From the NCBI RefSeq assembly GCF_034043515.1, contig NZ_CP138214.1, positions 4,650,001 through 4,714,000 of the forward strand: a stretch of 64,000 bases of DNA. Reading direction: 5' to 3'. Source of the DNA: Pseudomonas sp. MUP55 (lineage in GTDB: Bacteria > Pseudomonadota > Gammaproteobacteria > Pseudomonadales > Pseudomonadaceae). The position numbers and the translations under genes are program-made. Numbering within the stretch: the first letter of the stretch is position 1; each line of letters opens with the position of its first letter. This document shows, one piece after another, positions 31,684 through 42,457 of this stretch. Under the pieces are notes generated by a model, which saw only the letters and a list, made by a program, of their open reading frames with translations, made no database searches and was not told where the DNA came from.

Positions 31684-33199
31684 CTCAAGCGTGGTCATCC
31701 GCCCGCGTACCTCCTGGGAAGCCATGGACCTGGGCGTACTGATGGCCCGGGAACATCGGGCATTGCTGATGAGCAGTTGGGCACTGGTAAGCCTGCCTGT
31801 GTTCATCCTGCTCACTGCGCTGCTGTGGCAGTACCCGTCTTACGCCATCTTCCTGTTCTGGTGGCTGAAGCCCGCGTTCGAGCGCTTGCCGCTGTACATT
31901 CTTTCCAAGGCCCTGTTTGGCGAAACGCCCAGCCTGAAACAGGCCGTTCGACAGTGGCCACGCCTGCTCAAGGGGCAATTGCTCGCCAGCCTGACCTTGC
32001 GTCGGCTGAGCTTGAGCCGCAGCTTCGTGTTGCCAGTGAGTCAGCTCGAAGGCCTGGAGGGTCAAGCGCGCCAGCAGCGCCTGGGCGTACTGCAACAGCG
32101 CAATGCGGGCGCCGCGCGCTGGTTGACGATCATCGGAATACACCTGGAAATCGGCCTGTGGTTCGGTTGCATGGCGCTGTTTTATCTATTCATCCCGGAG
32201 CAGGTCGAACTGGATTGGGACTGGCAGCGCGTGGCACTGGCGGCAGGCGCGCAGGGGCTATGGCTGGAACACCTGAGCAATGCCTTCTATGCGTTGATCC
32301 TGGTGTTCTGGGAACCCATCTATGTCGCCTGCGGCTTCAGCCTGTACCTGAACCGTCGCACCGTGCTGGAAGCCTGGGACCTGGAACTGGTGTTTCGAAG
32401 GTTGCGCCAACGCCTGAGCAGTGTGGCGCCGCTGTTGCTGATAGTCGTCGGGCTGGCACTGGTGCAACTGAGTCCATCGGCGATGGCCGATGAAACACCT
32501 GATTCAAAGCCCCTCAGCACCCAGGCGGCCAACCAATCGATCAAGGCATTGCTGGAAAAGCCGCCGTTCAAGAACCCCGAAACCGTGACCCGTTACCGTT
32601 TTGGCGAGGAAAAACCCGCCGCCGGCCGCAAAGCCCAAGGCGACGGCAAGCTGCCTGGCTGGCTCCAGCATCTGCTCGACAACCTCAACAGCAACACCTT
32701 CAAACACTTGGCCCTGGGCCTGGAGATACTGCTATGGGCCCTGGTGATTGGCGGGCTGGCCTTGGTGGTGTGGCGCTACCGTGAATGGCTGCGCACGTTT
32801 GTCAGCCGCAGACGGCGACCTCATTCCAAAGCCGAAAAACCTGCGCCGGCCCAGTTGTTCGGGCTGCAAGTGGGGGTCGAGACATTGCCCGACGACATCG
32901 CCAGCGCTGCCGAACAGCTATGGCCCAGCCAACCGAGAGAAGCCCTTGGCCTGCTCTATCGCGGCCTGCTCAGCCGGCTGCTGCATGAGTTCAACCTGCC
33001 GCTCAAAAGTGCCGACACCGAGGGCCAGGTACTGGAGCGCATCCACCCTTTGCAGCATCCGCAGTTGCTGGCATTCAGTCATGAGTTGACCGGTCACTGG
33101 CAAAACCTCGCCTATGGTCACCGCTTGCCTCCCGACGCCGCTCGGCAAAAGCTGTGCAGCGACTGGCGCGCACTCTTCAGCGGCGGAGCGAGCCAATGA
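31670..33199 (+). CDS. DUF4129 membrane protein of MoxR operon
   Basis: The 509-aa protein has several hydrophobic helices in the first 270 residues, a low-complexity charged linker (about 275-330), another TM near 350, and a C-terminal DUF4129-like region (AAEQLWPSQPREALGLLYRGLLSRL, HELTGHWQNLAYG). Such proteins are the transmembrane scaffold partner in MoxR-DUF58 operons. Its 3' end overlaps the start of the DUF4350 gene by four bases. Function is inferred only from context. Confidence 0.8.
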   Translation: MRLTDSSVVIRPRTSWEAMDLGVLMAREHRALLMSSWALVSLPVFILLTALLWQYPSYAIFLFWWLKPAFERLPLYILSKALFGETPSLKQAVRQWPRLLKGQLLASLTLRRLSLSRSFVLPVSQLEGLEGQARQQRLGVLQQRNAGAARWLTIIGIHLEIGLWFGCMALFYLFIPEQVELDWDWQRVALAAGAQGLWLEHLSNAFYALILVFWEPIYVACGFSLYLNRRTVLEAWDLELVFRRLRQRLSSVAPLLLIVVGLALVQLSPSAMADETPDSKPLSTQAANQSIKALLEKPPFKNPETVTRYRFGEEKPAAGRKAQGDGKLPGWLQHLLDNLNSNTFKHLALGLEILLWALVIGGLALVVWRYREWLRTFVSRRRRPHSKAEKPAPAQLFGLQVGVETLPDDIASAAEQLWPSQPREALGLLYRGLLSRLLHEFNLPLKSADTEGQVLERIHPLQHPQLLAFSHELTGHWQNLAYGHRLPPDAARQKLCSDWRALFSGGASQ

Positions 33200-34349
33200 A
33201 CCGCCCCTTAGTCTGGATGGCGCTGCTGCTGGCGTGCCTGTTGGGAGTAGGTGGCCTGTATGCCTGGCACAAGGCAATTCCCTATGAGGAAGTCGTGGAT
33301 CGCGGCCCATCGCCGCAGGCACTGGCGAATCCTTACCTGGCGGCCGAGCACTTCCTGCGCGGGCAAGGCGTGGCGGTAGCGCACGCCAACGGGCTTGAGC
33401 ACTTGGCCGACCTGCCCGCCACTGGCCATAGCCTGCTGTTGCTGGGGGAACGCAGCAACATGACCCCGCGCCAGGTTGAGCAGCTGCTGGCATGGACAAA
33501 AGCCGGCGGCCACCTGCTACTGGTGGCCGAAGCGTTATGGGATGACGAGACCGGAAAAAGCGGCGATTTGTTGCTCGATCGTCTCAATCTGCGCCAGTCC
33601 TTGAGTGACGACTTCGACGAGCCGGAGCCACCGCGCAAAAAAGTCGCGCCGGACCTCACCAAACTGTATGTCGACAATAAAACCGCGCCGGCGTACTTCA
33701 GTTTCGACACTGACTTCAACCTTACCGACCCCAAGCACTTGGCGCAGTTTTCAGCCAACAGCGCCAAGTCCAGCCATTTGATGCAAGTTGACCTTGGGTC
33801 AGGCCGGGTCACGGTGATCACCGACAGCGACCTGTGGAAAACCCCAGCCATCGGCAAACACGACAACGCCTGGCTGCTGTGGTACCTGACCCAGGGCACT
33901 GACGTAACCTTGCTGTTCAACAGCGACGTGGACAACCTGCTCACCCTGCTAATCCGCTATTTTCCCCAGGCCCTCGTCGCGCTTGCAGCACTGATTGCGC
34001 TGGCGCTCTGGCAAGCCGGCATGCGCCAGGGTCCGATCCAGGCGACCGCGCCCAAGGCACGGCGCCAACTGCAAGAACATCTGCGTGCCAGCGCCGACTT
34101 CCTGTTACGCCGCAACGGCCAAGGCACACTGCTGCAAGCCTTGCAGCAGGACCTGCTGCGCACCGCTCGACGGCGTCACCCCGGCTTCGAACACCTCGAC
34201 ACGGCCGAACAATGGCTGGTGCTGGAACGCCTGACGCGACAACCCTCTCATATCATCAGCCAGGCACTCGGCGCACCGTCGCTGAAACGGCTCTCCAGCG
34301 CCGACTTCAGCCGCCAGGTCGCGTGCCTGCAAACCCTCAGGAATGCCCT

Positions 34350-34353
<4 letters not shown>
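33196..34353 (+). CDS. DUF4350 membrane protein of MoxR operon
   Basis: This 385-aa protein has an N-terminal hydrophobic helix (about 6-24), a periplasmic or soluble alpha/beta domain with HSLLLLGERSNMTPRQVEQLLAW split around a nucleotide-like fold, a second TM (about 262-282), and a cytoplasmic tail. The domain resembles DUF4350/GATase-like modules found next to MoxR. The ATG overlaps the preceding TGA, and the gene ends in ATGA shared with moxR, so expression is coupled. No catalytic function is claimed. Confidence 0.8.
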
Positions 34354-35348
<995 letters not shown>

Positions 35349-35354
35349 CGCTGC

Positions 35355-36686
35355 ATGAAACCGACCCGTCTGCTTCTGACCTGGCTGAGTGTGCTGCTGG
35401 CTCTCAATCTGCTGCTGGGTACGTCCGTGGCGTTGCAGTTCAAGGTGCCCAATGCCTTGCACGCGATCGCCTGGGGCTTGCTGCTGGCCCTGCTTTTGCT
35501 GGCGATACTGGATGCCATACGGCTGCGTCGCCGGCCGTCCCCGCGCGTGCACAGGACGCTGCCCGGCAGCCTGGCATTGGGACGCTGGGGCGAAGTGCGG
35601 CTGTCACTGGAACATGACTATCCCCAACCGCTGACCGCGCAGGTATTCGATCACGTGCCCGACGGACTGGTTGTGGATAACCTGCCCCAATCCATCCCAC
35701 TGCGCCCAGGCGAACGTGGCGAATTGGGTTATCGGGTGCGCCCCGTGCGACGTGGACATTTCAGCTTCAGCCGCTGCGAAATCCACGTGCCCAGCCCCTT
35801 GGGATTGTGGTCGGCACGGCGCCGGATCGAAGCCAGCGATGCCACGCGCGTGTACCCGGATTTCGCCCGCATATCCGGTGCACAGTTGCAGGGGGTGGAT
35901 AACTGGCTGAGCCAACTGGGCGTACGTCAGCATCAGCGGCGCGGGCCGGGACTGGAGTTTCATCAGTTACGCGAGTTTCGCGACGGTGACAGCCTGCGTC
36001 AGATCGACTGGAAAGCCACGGCACGCCAACGCACGCCGATTGCGCGCGAGTATGAGGATGAGCGCGACCAGCAGATTGTATTCATGCTCGATTGCGGCCG
36101 GCGCATGCGCAGCCAGGATGACGAGCTGTCCCACTTCGACCACGCGCTCAATGCCTGCTTGCTGATGAGTTATGTCGCCTTGCGCCAGGGCGATGCGGTA
36201 GGTCTGTGTACCTTTGCCGGCGACCAACCGCGTTACCTGGCGCCGGTCAAGGGCAGCGGCCAGTTGAACGTGTTGCTCAATGCGGTCTACGACCTGCAGA
36301 GCACACGCCAGACAGCCGACTATGAGGCCGCCGCCAGCCAGTTGCTGGCTCGGCAAAAACGCCGCGCATTGGTGATCGTGGTCACCAACCTGCGCGATGA
36401 AGACGATGAAGCACTGCTCGGGGCTATCCAGCGAATCGGTCGACACCACCGGGTACTGGTCGCGAGCTTGCGAGAGGAAATACTCGATCAGTTGCGCCAC
36501 GCCCCGGTACAAACCCTACCCGAGGCACTGGCCTACAGCGGCGCGGTTGACTACCTCAACCGGCGAAACCAGCTGCATGATCGCCTGGGTGCGCATGGGT
36601 TGGCAGTACTGGACAGCGTGCCGTCGGCGTTGGGCGCCGCGCTGGTGACGCGTTATCTGCGCTGGAAAAAAGCCGGCGTGTTCTGA
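35355..36686 (+). CDS. DUF58 protein, MoxR partner
   Basis: The 443-aa protein has two N-terminal TM helices (about 5-55), a beta-rich region, and the DUF58 signature EFHQLREFRDGDSLRQIDWK followed by a VWA-like fold. The MIDAS position reads MLDCGRRM rather than DxSxS, so metal binding by that motif may be lost or altered, as in many DUF58 proteins. It should act with the upstream MoxR ATPase. It ends the operon; a PilZ gene converges on it. Confidence 0.88.
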   Translation: MKPTRLLLTWLSVLLALNLLLGTSVALQFKVPNALHAIAWGLLLALLLLAILDAIRLRRRPSPRVHRTLPGSLALGRWGEVRLSLEHDYPQPLTAQVFDHVPDGLVVDNLPQSIPLRPGERGELGYRVRPVRRGHFSFSRCEIHVPSPLGLWSARRRIEASDATRVYPDFARISGAQLQGVDNWLSQLGVRQHQRRGPGLEFHQLREFRDGDSLRQIDWKATARQRTPIAREYEDERDQQIVFMLDCGRRMRSQDDELSHFDHALNACLLMSYVALRQGDAVGLCTFAGDQPRYLAPVKGSGQLNVLLNAVYDLQSTRQTADYEAAASQLLARQKRRALVIVVTNLRDEDDEALLGAIQRIGRHHRVLVASLREEILDQLRHAPVQTLPEALAYSGAVDYLNRRNQLHDRLGAHGLAVLDSVPSALGAALVTRYLRWKKAGVF

Positions 36687-36725
36687 AGACAGGCGTGCCG
36701 GCTCGGTAAACGCAACGACGCAGGG

Positions 36726-37085
36726 TCAGACGGATGCCTGCAACGGATCGAAACTGAAGTAATGCAACAAAGCACTGATCAACTGTGTGTACCCATCGCA
36801 CGCCTTAAGCACGCGGAAACCCGAGTCGTAATGCTGCGGGTTGACATCTTCACGGCTCCACAGACAAGTGGCGGTAAGTTCCACAGCCTGGAACTCGCCG
36901 TGCGGCCCTGGAATTTTCAGGCACAGCTCAAACTCTGCGCCGATCATCATCGGAAGCTGGCTGATCAGCATCAGTCCGTCTTCAGAGACGTCGCCCAGAA
37001 ACCCGATTGGCTTGTCCGTAAGCCGATTGAACACCTGCAAAAAGTAAGGCAGCTGATGCCGTTCGATCCGTCGTTCGATAAACAT
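36726..37085 (-). CDS. PilZ-domain c-di-GMP effector
   Basis: This 119-aa single-domain PilZ protein carries both binding motifs: an RRxxR-like start (ERRIERH, Arg5/6/9) and DVSEDG (Asp32, Ser34, Gly37), so c-di-GMP binding is expected. A TTG six codons upstream is an alternative start, but the ATG at 37085 leaves the motif at the usual position. It is a lone gene between the MoxR operon and a lipoprotein gene; the output pathway is unknown. Confidence 0.88.
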   Translation of the reverse strand: MFIERRIERHQLPYFLQVFNRLTDKPIGFLGDVSEDGLMLISQLPMMIGAEFELCLKIPGPHGEFQAVELTATCLWSREDVNPQHYDSGFRVLKACDGYTQLISALLHYFSFDPLQASV

Positions 37086-37289
37086 GGTGAGTTCGCCATC
37101 CAATAAAGCCAGTGATTCGGAACGAGCCCAGCGCTCGCTCTCCCTGGATATCGGTGTGACAAGCCTTCGTTGTCACAAACAGCTGCCGAATCCGGGCCTT
37201 GCATTCTTTTGAATAGAAAGTTGTACAAACAGACATTCAAAGAATAACCCAAGACTGGAAACAGGCCAGTTATGAAGCGACAAATAGCA

Positions 37290-37664
37290 TCACAAAGACG
37301 TCGGCCGAGGTTGCGCCACACTCACCCCAGAGGTATGGCCCAGCTGGCGCAGGGTATCGAGCCGGGCTCGGGCGCGGTAAGCGTATTCGCTTGCCGGGTA
37401 TTGGCTGATGATGAATTGATAGGTTTGTGCGGCATCGACGAACAGCTTCTGCCGCTCCAGGCACTGGCCGCGCAGCATCGAAACCTCGGGTTGCACATAA
37501 CGACGGGTGCGGCTCTCACGGTCGACCTGGGACAATTCCAGGGTGACCCGCGCGCAGTCACCCACCCCATAGGCGCGATAAGCATTGTTCAAATGATGGT
37601 CCATCGACCAGCGGGTGCAGCCGACAACACTGACGGCCAGGGCAGCAACGAGCAAAATTCGCAT
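37290..37664 (-). CDS. Small TPR-like lipoprotein
   Basis: The 124-aa protein starts with a lipoprotein signal whose lipobox VVGC gives Cys16 as the lipidated residue. The rest is helical with repeat-like segments (AYRAYGVGDCARVTLELSQ, AAQTYQFIISQYPASEYAYRA) resembling one or two TPR units. It likely sits in the outer or inner membrane periplasmic face. A GGAG site precedes the start. No function is recognised. Confidence 0.8.
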   Translation of the reverse strand: MRILLVAALAVSVVGCTRWSMDHHLNNAYRAYGVGDCARVTLELSQVDRESRTRRYVQPEVSMLRGQCLERQKLFVDAAQTYQFIISQYPASEYAYRARARLDTLRQLGHTSGVSVAQPRPTSL

Positions 37665-37837
37665 GGGGGTTCTCCTGTCTTGTGCAGTGTATCGACCCCT
37701 GGTCGAAAATCTTCAAGGCGTTTGCCTTTCATCCTCAGCAAAAACAAACCGATCGTCGATAAGTAGTGCAAACGAACAATGACTACAACGAAAGAGCATA
37801 GTAGCCTTCCCCAGCGCTTGAACTCAGGAGTCTGTGC

Positions 37838-39289
37838 ATGTCCGTTCGTCGTACCAAAATCGTCGCCACCCTTGGCCCGGCCAGCAACTCGCCGGAAGTC
37901 CTCGAACAGCTGATTCTGGCTGGTTTGGACGTTGCCCGTCTGAACTTCTCCCACGGCACCCCGGACGAGCACAAGGCTCGCGCCAAGCTGGTGCGTGACC
38001 TGGCCGCCAAGCACGGCCGCTTCGTGGCGCTGCTGGGTGACCTGCAAGGCCCGAAGATTCGTATCGCCAAATTCGCCAACAAGCGGATCGAGTTGAAGAT
38101 CGGTGACAAATTCACCTTCTCCACCAGCCATCCGTTGACCGAAGGCACCCAGGACGTCGTCGGTATCGACTACCCGGACCTGGTCAAGGACTGCGGCGTT
38201 GGCGACGAACTGTTGCTGGACGACGGCCGCGTGGTGATGCGCGTCGACACCGCAACCCCGACCGAACTGCATTGCACCGTGATCATCGGCGGCCCGCTGT
38301 CCGACCACAAAGGCATCAACCGTCGCGGTGGCGGCCTGACCGCACCGGCCCTGACTGAAAAAGACAAGGCCGACATCAAGCTCGCCGCTGAAATGGAAGT
38401 GGATTACCTCGCCGTTTCCTTCCCGCGCGACGCCGCCGACATGGAATACGCCCGTAAACTGCGCGACGAAGCCGGTGGTACCGCCTGGCTGGTGGCGAAG
38501 ATCGAACGTGCCGAAGCCGTGGCCGACGACGAAACCCTCGACGGCCTGATCAAGGCTTCCGACGCCGTGATGGTTGCCCGTGGTGACCTGGGCGTGGAAA
38601 TCGGCGATGCCGAGCTGATCGGTATCCAGAAGAAGATCATCCTGCACGCACGCCGCCACAACAAAGCGGTGATCGTTGCGACGCAGATGATGGAGTCGAT
38701 GATCCAGAACCCGATGCCGACCCGCGCCGAAGTGTCCGACGTGGCCAACGCCGTGCTCGACTACACCGACGCCGTGATGCTCTCGGCGGAAAGTGCCGCA
38801 GGCCCGTACCCGCTGGAAGCCGTGCAGGCCATGGCGCGTATCTGCCTCGGCGCCGAAAAGCACCCGACCAGCAAGACCTCCAGCCACCGTATCGGCAAAG
38901 AGTTCGAAAGCTGCGACCAGAGTATTGCCCTGGCCGCCATGTACACCGCCAACCACTTCCCGGGCGTAAAGGCGATCATCGCCCTGACCGAAAGTGGCTA
39001 CACGCCGCTGATCATGTCGCGCATCCGTTCCTCGGTGCCGATCTACGCGTTCACCCCTCACCGCGAAGCCCAGGCTCGCGCGGCGATGTTCCGTGGCGTG
39101 TACACCATTCCGTTCGATCCGGCTTCGCTGGCACCGAACGAAGTCAGCCAGAAGGCTATCGACGAACTGGTCAAACGCGGCGTAGTCGAGAAAGGCGACT
39201 GGGTCATCCTGACCAAGGGCGACAGCTACCACACCACTGGCGGCACCAATGGCATGAAGATCCTGCACGTGGGCGACCCGCAGGTCTGA
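37838..39289 (+). CDS. pykA: Pyruvate kinase
   Basis: The 483-aa enzyme has the PykA length and motifs: RRTKIVATLGPASNSPEVLE, RLNFSHGTPDEH, the active site MVARGDLGVEIG, and ATQMMESMIQNPMPTRAEV. It makes pyruvate and ATP from phosphoenolpyruvate. AGGAG precedes the ATG. The 173-bp upstream region may carry regulation, but I could not find a clear HexR operator. A REP doublet follows the stop and a ferredoxin-reductase gene converges. Confidence 0.97.
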   Translation: MSVRRTKIVATLGPASNSPEVLEQLILAGLDVARLNFSHGTPDEHKARAKLVRDLAAKHGRFVALLGDLQGPKIRIAKFANKRIELKIGDKFTFSTSHPLTEGTQDVVGIDYPDLVKDCGVGDELLLDDGRVVMRVDTATPTELHCTVIIGGPLSDHKGINRRGGGLTAPALTEKDKADIKLAAEMEVDYLAVSFPRDAADMEYARKLRDEAGGTAWLVAKIERAEAVADDETLDGLIKASDAVMVARGDLGVEIGDAELIGIQKKIILHARRHNKAVIVATQMMESMIQNPMPTRAEVSDVANAVLDYTDAVMLSAESAAGPYPLEAVQAMARICLGAEKHPTSKTSSHRIGKEFESCDQSIALAAMYTANHFPGVKAIIALTESGYTPLIMSRIRSSVPIYAFTPHREAQARAAMFRGVYTIPFDPASLAPNEVSQKAIDELVKRGVVEKGDWVILTKGDSYHTTGGTNGMKILHVGDPQV

Positions 39290-39307
39290 GTGTCACGCTG
39301 AAAAACA

Positions 39308-39396
39308 TGTGGGAGGGGGCTTGCTCCCGATAGCGGTGGATCAGTCACACATAAACTGACTGATCCATTGCTATCGGGAGCAAGCCCCCTCCCACA
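39308..39396. repeat. REP doublet (REPIN), 89 bp
   Basis: Two outward REPs, here in the GCTTGCTCCCGAT variant, flank a partly palindromic spacer. The element lies between converging pykA and the ferredoxin-reductase gene. Confidence 0.9.
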
Positions 39397-39486
39397 TTTG
39401 ACCGTGCACCTTTCAAACAACTCGGTCGATTGTGGGCCTGCAATGGCGTCGGTCATGGCGAATTTCGTGGCGGGAGGATTCAGCGC

Positions 39487-40419
39487 TCAACCACGGGGCA
39501 GGAACACGTCGGCCAACAGTTGATTACGCGGCAGTCCCGCCAGGAACAAGCGCTTGGCGAACGCCTCGACGCTGACGGGGTGCCCGCAGAGTAAGGCCTG
39601 GGTTTGCCTGGAAACGAGCCGCAGTTGCGCCAATGCCTGGTCCAGCTGCGCCGCCGTCCACAATTCCACGGTCACGTTCGGATGGCTCGCGGCCAGCGCC
39701 GCCAAGGGCGCGGCCAGGTAATGCCCTTCGGCGTCATGGGCCAGGTGAATCAGGCGGATAGCGCCTTGGTGATCCTGGCGCAGCGCTTCACGCAACACAC
39801 CCCACAATGGTCCCAGGCCGGTGCCGGAGGCGAACAGCCACAGCGGCCGCGATTGCCAGTCCGGGTCGTATTGCAGCGCCCCGCCGCGCAGCTCGCCCAG
39901 GCGCAGACGATCACCGGTTTTCAATTGTCGCGCCGCATTGCTGAATTCACCGGGCAGGCGGCAATCCAGATGAAACTCCAGGAACGGGTCTTCCTGGGGC
40001 AAACTTGCCAGGGAATACGGGCGCGCCACCTGCCCCGCCCACAGCACCAGGTGCTGCCCCGCCCTGTACCGCAGGCCGCGTTCGGGGAGCAGGCGCAGAC
40101 GCAGCACCGACGCCGTCAGCCAATCGGCACTCACGACCTGGGCAGCCATACCGTCACGCACCGGGTCGAAGGCTTCAACCTGCAAATCGCCGACAACCTG
40201 GCACTGGCACGCCAGGCGCCAGCCGTCCTGGCGTTGCGCCGGATTCAACGCGTCAGGCTGTTGGTCCAAAACCTCACCCTGGCAACGTACCAGGCAGGCA
40301 TGGCAACTTCCGGCGCGGCAGCTGTAGGGCACGGCCACACCCGCCTGGTTCAAGGCATCCAGCAGGTTGCTGCCGGTGGCTACCGACCAATGGCGTTCGC
40401 CGACGTAGAGTTCGGGCAT
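39487..40419 (-). CDS. 2Fe-2S ferredoxin/FAD-NAD(P)H oxidoreductase
   Basis: The 310-aa protein has an N-terminal plant-type 2Fe-2S domain with Cys34, Cys39, Cys42 (YSCRAGSCHACL) and Cys71, followed by an FAD-binding reductase domain (RPYSLASLP, the FAD motif) and a NAD(P) domain with FASGTGLGPLWG. It passes electrons between NAD(P)H and an unidentified oxygenase or acceptor. Its position between pykA and fumarase matches a ferredoxin-reductase gene recalled for P. aeruginosa. The ATG at 40419 is preferred over a TTG four codons upstream. Confidence 0.92.
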   Translation of the reverse strand: MPELYVGERHWSVATGSNLLDALNQAGVAVPYSCRAGSCHACLVRCQGEVLDQQPDALNPAQRQDGWRLACQCQVVGDLQVEAFDPVRDGMAAQVVSADWLTASVLRLRLLPERGLRYRAGQHLVLWAGQVARPYSLASLPQEDPFLEFHLDCRLPGEFSNAARQLKTGDRLRLGELRGGALQYDPDWQSRPLWLFASGTGLGPLWGVLREALRQDHQGAIRLIHLAHDAEGHYLAAPLAALAASHPNVTVELWTAAQLDQALAQLRLVSRQTQALLCGHPVSVEAFAKRLFLAGLPRNQLLADVFLPRG

Positions 40420-40634
40420 ACAAAGGCTCAATCACAAAGGGCGCGCACAGGGAATCATGCCTGCGACAGTTTGACCATAGTCGGGTGTATCGGCCACCGT
40501 GCCGGGTTATACTGCCGCGCCTTTTTAGCGTCGCGCCTGCACCAGTGGCGTGCCTTGGAAAGGTGGTTTCAGCCGACCGATGCACCCCACTGAAGCCACC
40601 TTATTGAATGTTCCCTTATAGAGGAGCGCGACTC

Positions 40635-42158
40635 ATGACCGTGATCAAGCAAGACGACCTGATTCAGAGCGTTGCCGACGCCCTGCAATTCATTTCCTAC
40701 TACCACCCCGTTGACTTCATCCAGGCGATGCACGAGGCCTATCTGCGCGAAGAATCGCCGGCCGCCCGTGACTCGATCGCCCAGATTCTGATCAATTCGC
40801 GCATGTGCGCCACCGGCCATCGCCCGATCTGCCAGGACACCGGTATCGTCACCGTGTTCGTGCGCGTGGGCATGGACGTACGTTGGGATGGCGCCACCAT
40901 GGGCCTGGACGACATGATCAACGAAGGCGTGCGTCGCGCCTACAACCTGCCGGAAAACGTCCTGCGCGCATCCATCCTGGCCGACCCGGCAGGCGCGCGT
41001 AAAAACACCAAGGACAACACCCCGGCAGTGATCCACTACTCCATCGTCCCGGGTAACACCGTGGAAGTGGACGTGGCCGCCAAGGGCGGTGGTTCCGAGA
41101 ACAAGTCGAAAATGGCCATGCTCAACCCGTCCGACTCGATCGTCGACTGGGTGCTCAAGACCGTTCCGACCATGGGCGCCGGCTGGTGCCCACCGGGCAT
41201 GCTCGGCATCGGCATCGGCGGCACCGCCGAGAAAGCCGCGGTGATGGCCAAGGAAGTGTTGATGGAATCCATCGACATCCACGAGCTGAAGAAGCGCGGC
41301 CCGCAGAACCGCATCGAAGAGATGCGCCTGGAGCTGTTCGAAAAGGTCAACCAACTGGGCATCGGCGCCCAGGGCCTGGGTGGCCTGACCACCGTGCTCG
41401 ACGTGAAGATCATGGACTACCCGACCCACGCCGCGTCCCTGCCGGTGTGCATGATCCCCAACTGCGCCGCCACCCGCCACGCGCACTTCGTGCTCGACGG
41501 TTCGGGCCCGGCCTCGCTGGAAGCGCCATCGCTGGACGCCTACCCGGAAATCGTCTGGGAAGCCGGCCCATCGGCCCGTCGCGTCAACCTCGACACCCTG
41601 ACGCCGGAAGAAGTGCAAAGCTGGAAGCCGGGCGAGACCGTGCTGCTCAACGGCAAGATGCTCACCGGTCGCGACGCGGCGCACAAGCGCATGGTCGAGA
41701 TGCTGAACAAGGGCGAAACCCTGCCGGTGGACCTCAAGGGCCGCTTCATCTACTACGTCGGCCCGGTTGATCCGGTGCGCGAAGAAGTGGTTGGCCCGGC
41801 AGGCCCGACCACCGCGACGCGGATGGACAAGTTCACCCGTCAGATCCTCGAGCAGACCGGCCTGCTGGGCATGATCGGCAAGTCCGAGCGCGGCCCGACC
41901 GCCATCGAAGCGATCAAGGACCACAAGGCCGTGTACCTGATGGCCGTGGGTGGCGCCGCTTACCTGGTGGCGCAAGCCATCAAGAAATCGCGCGTCGTTG
42001 CGTTCGCCGAGCTGGGCATGGAAGCGATCTACGAGTTCGACGTGAAGGACATGCCGGTCACCGTTGCGGTGGACAGCAACGGCGAATCCGTACACATCAC
42101 CGGTCCTGCCATCTGGCAGAAGAAGATCAGTGAGAGCCTGGCGGTGGAAGTGCAGTAA
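40635..42158 (+). CDS. fumA: Class I fumarate hydratase
   Basis: The 507-aa protein is an iron-sulfur (class I) fumarase: NSRMCATGHRPICQDTGIV holds one cluster cysteine region, GAGWCPPGMLGIGIGG and MIPNCAATRHAHF the others. It interconverts fumarate and malate in the TCA cycle and is oxygen-sensitive. GAGGAG precedes the ATG at 40635. The upstream neighbour is divergent. A strong terminator follows, itself duplicated 216 bp downstream. Confidence 0.97.
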   Translation: MTVIKQDDLIQSVADALQFISYYHPVDFIQAMHEAYLREESPAARDSIAQILINSRMCATGHRPICQDTGIVTVFVRVGMDVRWDGATMGLDDMINEGVRRAYNLPENVLRASILADPAGARKNTKDNTPAVIHYSIVPGNTVEVDVAAKGGGSENKSKMAMLNPSDSIVDWVLKTVPTMGAGWCPPGMLGIGIGGTAEKAAVMAKEVLMESIDIHELKKRGPQNRIEEMRLELFEKVNQLGIGAQGLGGLTTVLDVKIMDYPTHAASLPVCMIPNCAATRHAHFVLDGSGPASLEAPSLDAYPEIVWEAGPSARRVNLDTLTPEEVQSWKPGETVLLNGKMLTGRDAAHKRMVEMLNKGETLPVDLKGRFIYYVGPVDPVREEVVGPAGPTTATRMDKFTRQILEQTGLLGMIGKSERGPTAIEAIKDHKAVYLMAVGGAAYLVAQAIKKSRVVAFAELGMEAIYEFDVKDMPVTVAVDSNGESVHITGPAIWQKKISESLAVEVQ

Positions 42159-42177
42159 GCACCTCCCTGCAAGAATA

Positions 42178-42215
42178 AAGGCGACTGCGGCCCCACGGCC
42201 CAGTCGCCTTTTTTC
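42178..42215 (+). terminator. Intrinsic terminator of fumarase (copy 1)
   Basis: AAAGGCGACTG and AGTCGCCTTT pair across a loop rich in GGCCCCACGGCC, followed by six Ts. This is the functional copy directly after the fumarase stop. Confidence 0.92.
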
Positions 42216-42241
42216 ATGATGAGTGCGGTCAAATGTGGGAG
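42184..42241 (+). repeat. 58-bp direct repeat, copy 1
   Basis: From ACTGCGGCCCCACGG through the T-run and CATGA to TGTGGGAG, this segment recurs at 42400-42457 with about three mismatches. The two copies enclose a palindromic element. Confidence 0.88.
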
Positions 42242-42260
42242 CAACTGTCTTGATGACCCT

Positions 42261-42400
42261 ACGATCGTTCCCACGCTCCCGCGTGGGAATGTAGCCCGTG
42301 ACGCTCCGCGTCACCCGTGCGCAATTGCCGAAACTTGCAGCGGTGGCGGAACGCGGAGCGTCCCAAGAGGCATTCCCACGCAGAGCGTGGGAACGATCAA
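42261..42400. repeat. Palindromic repeat element between the direct repeats
   Basis: The element is bounded by inverted CGATCGTTCCCACGCT and AGCGTGGGAACGATC, each itself a small hairpin (CCCACGC/GCGTGGG). Inner inverted GACGCTCCGCGT and ACGCGGAGCGTC complete a two-level palindrome of about 140 bp. Similar sequences recur in fluorescent pseudomonad genomes as I remember. No coding frame is seen. Confidence 0.75.
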
Positions 42401-42457
42401 CTGCGGCCCCACGGCCCAGTCGCCTTTTTTCATGAGGAGTGCAGTCAACTGTGGGAG
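42400..42457 (+). repeat. 58-bp direct repeat, copy 2 (terminator duplicate)
   Basis: This second copy of the fumarase terminator segment has lost the left arm (AAAGGCG is replaced by element sequence). It therefore cannot form the full stem, although the T-run remains. Confidence 0.88.

Noticed and set aside
37665..37837. HexR operator before pykA
   Set aside because: ACAATGACTACAA-like bases are present, but no TTGT-N7/8-ACAA arrangement exists.
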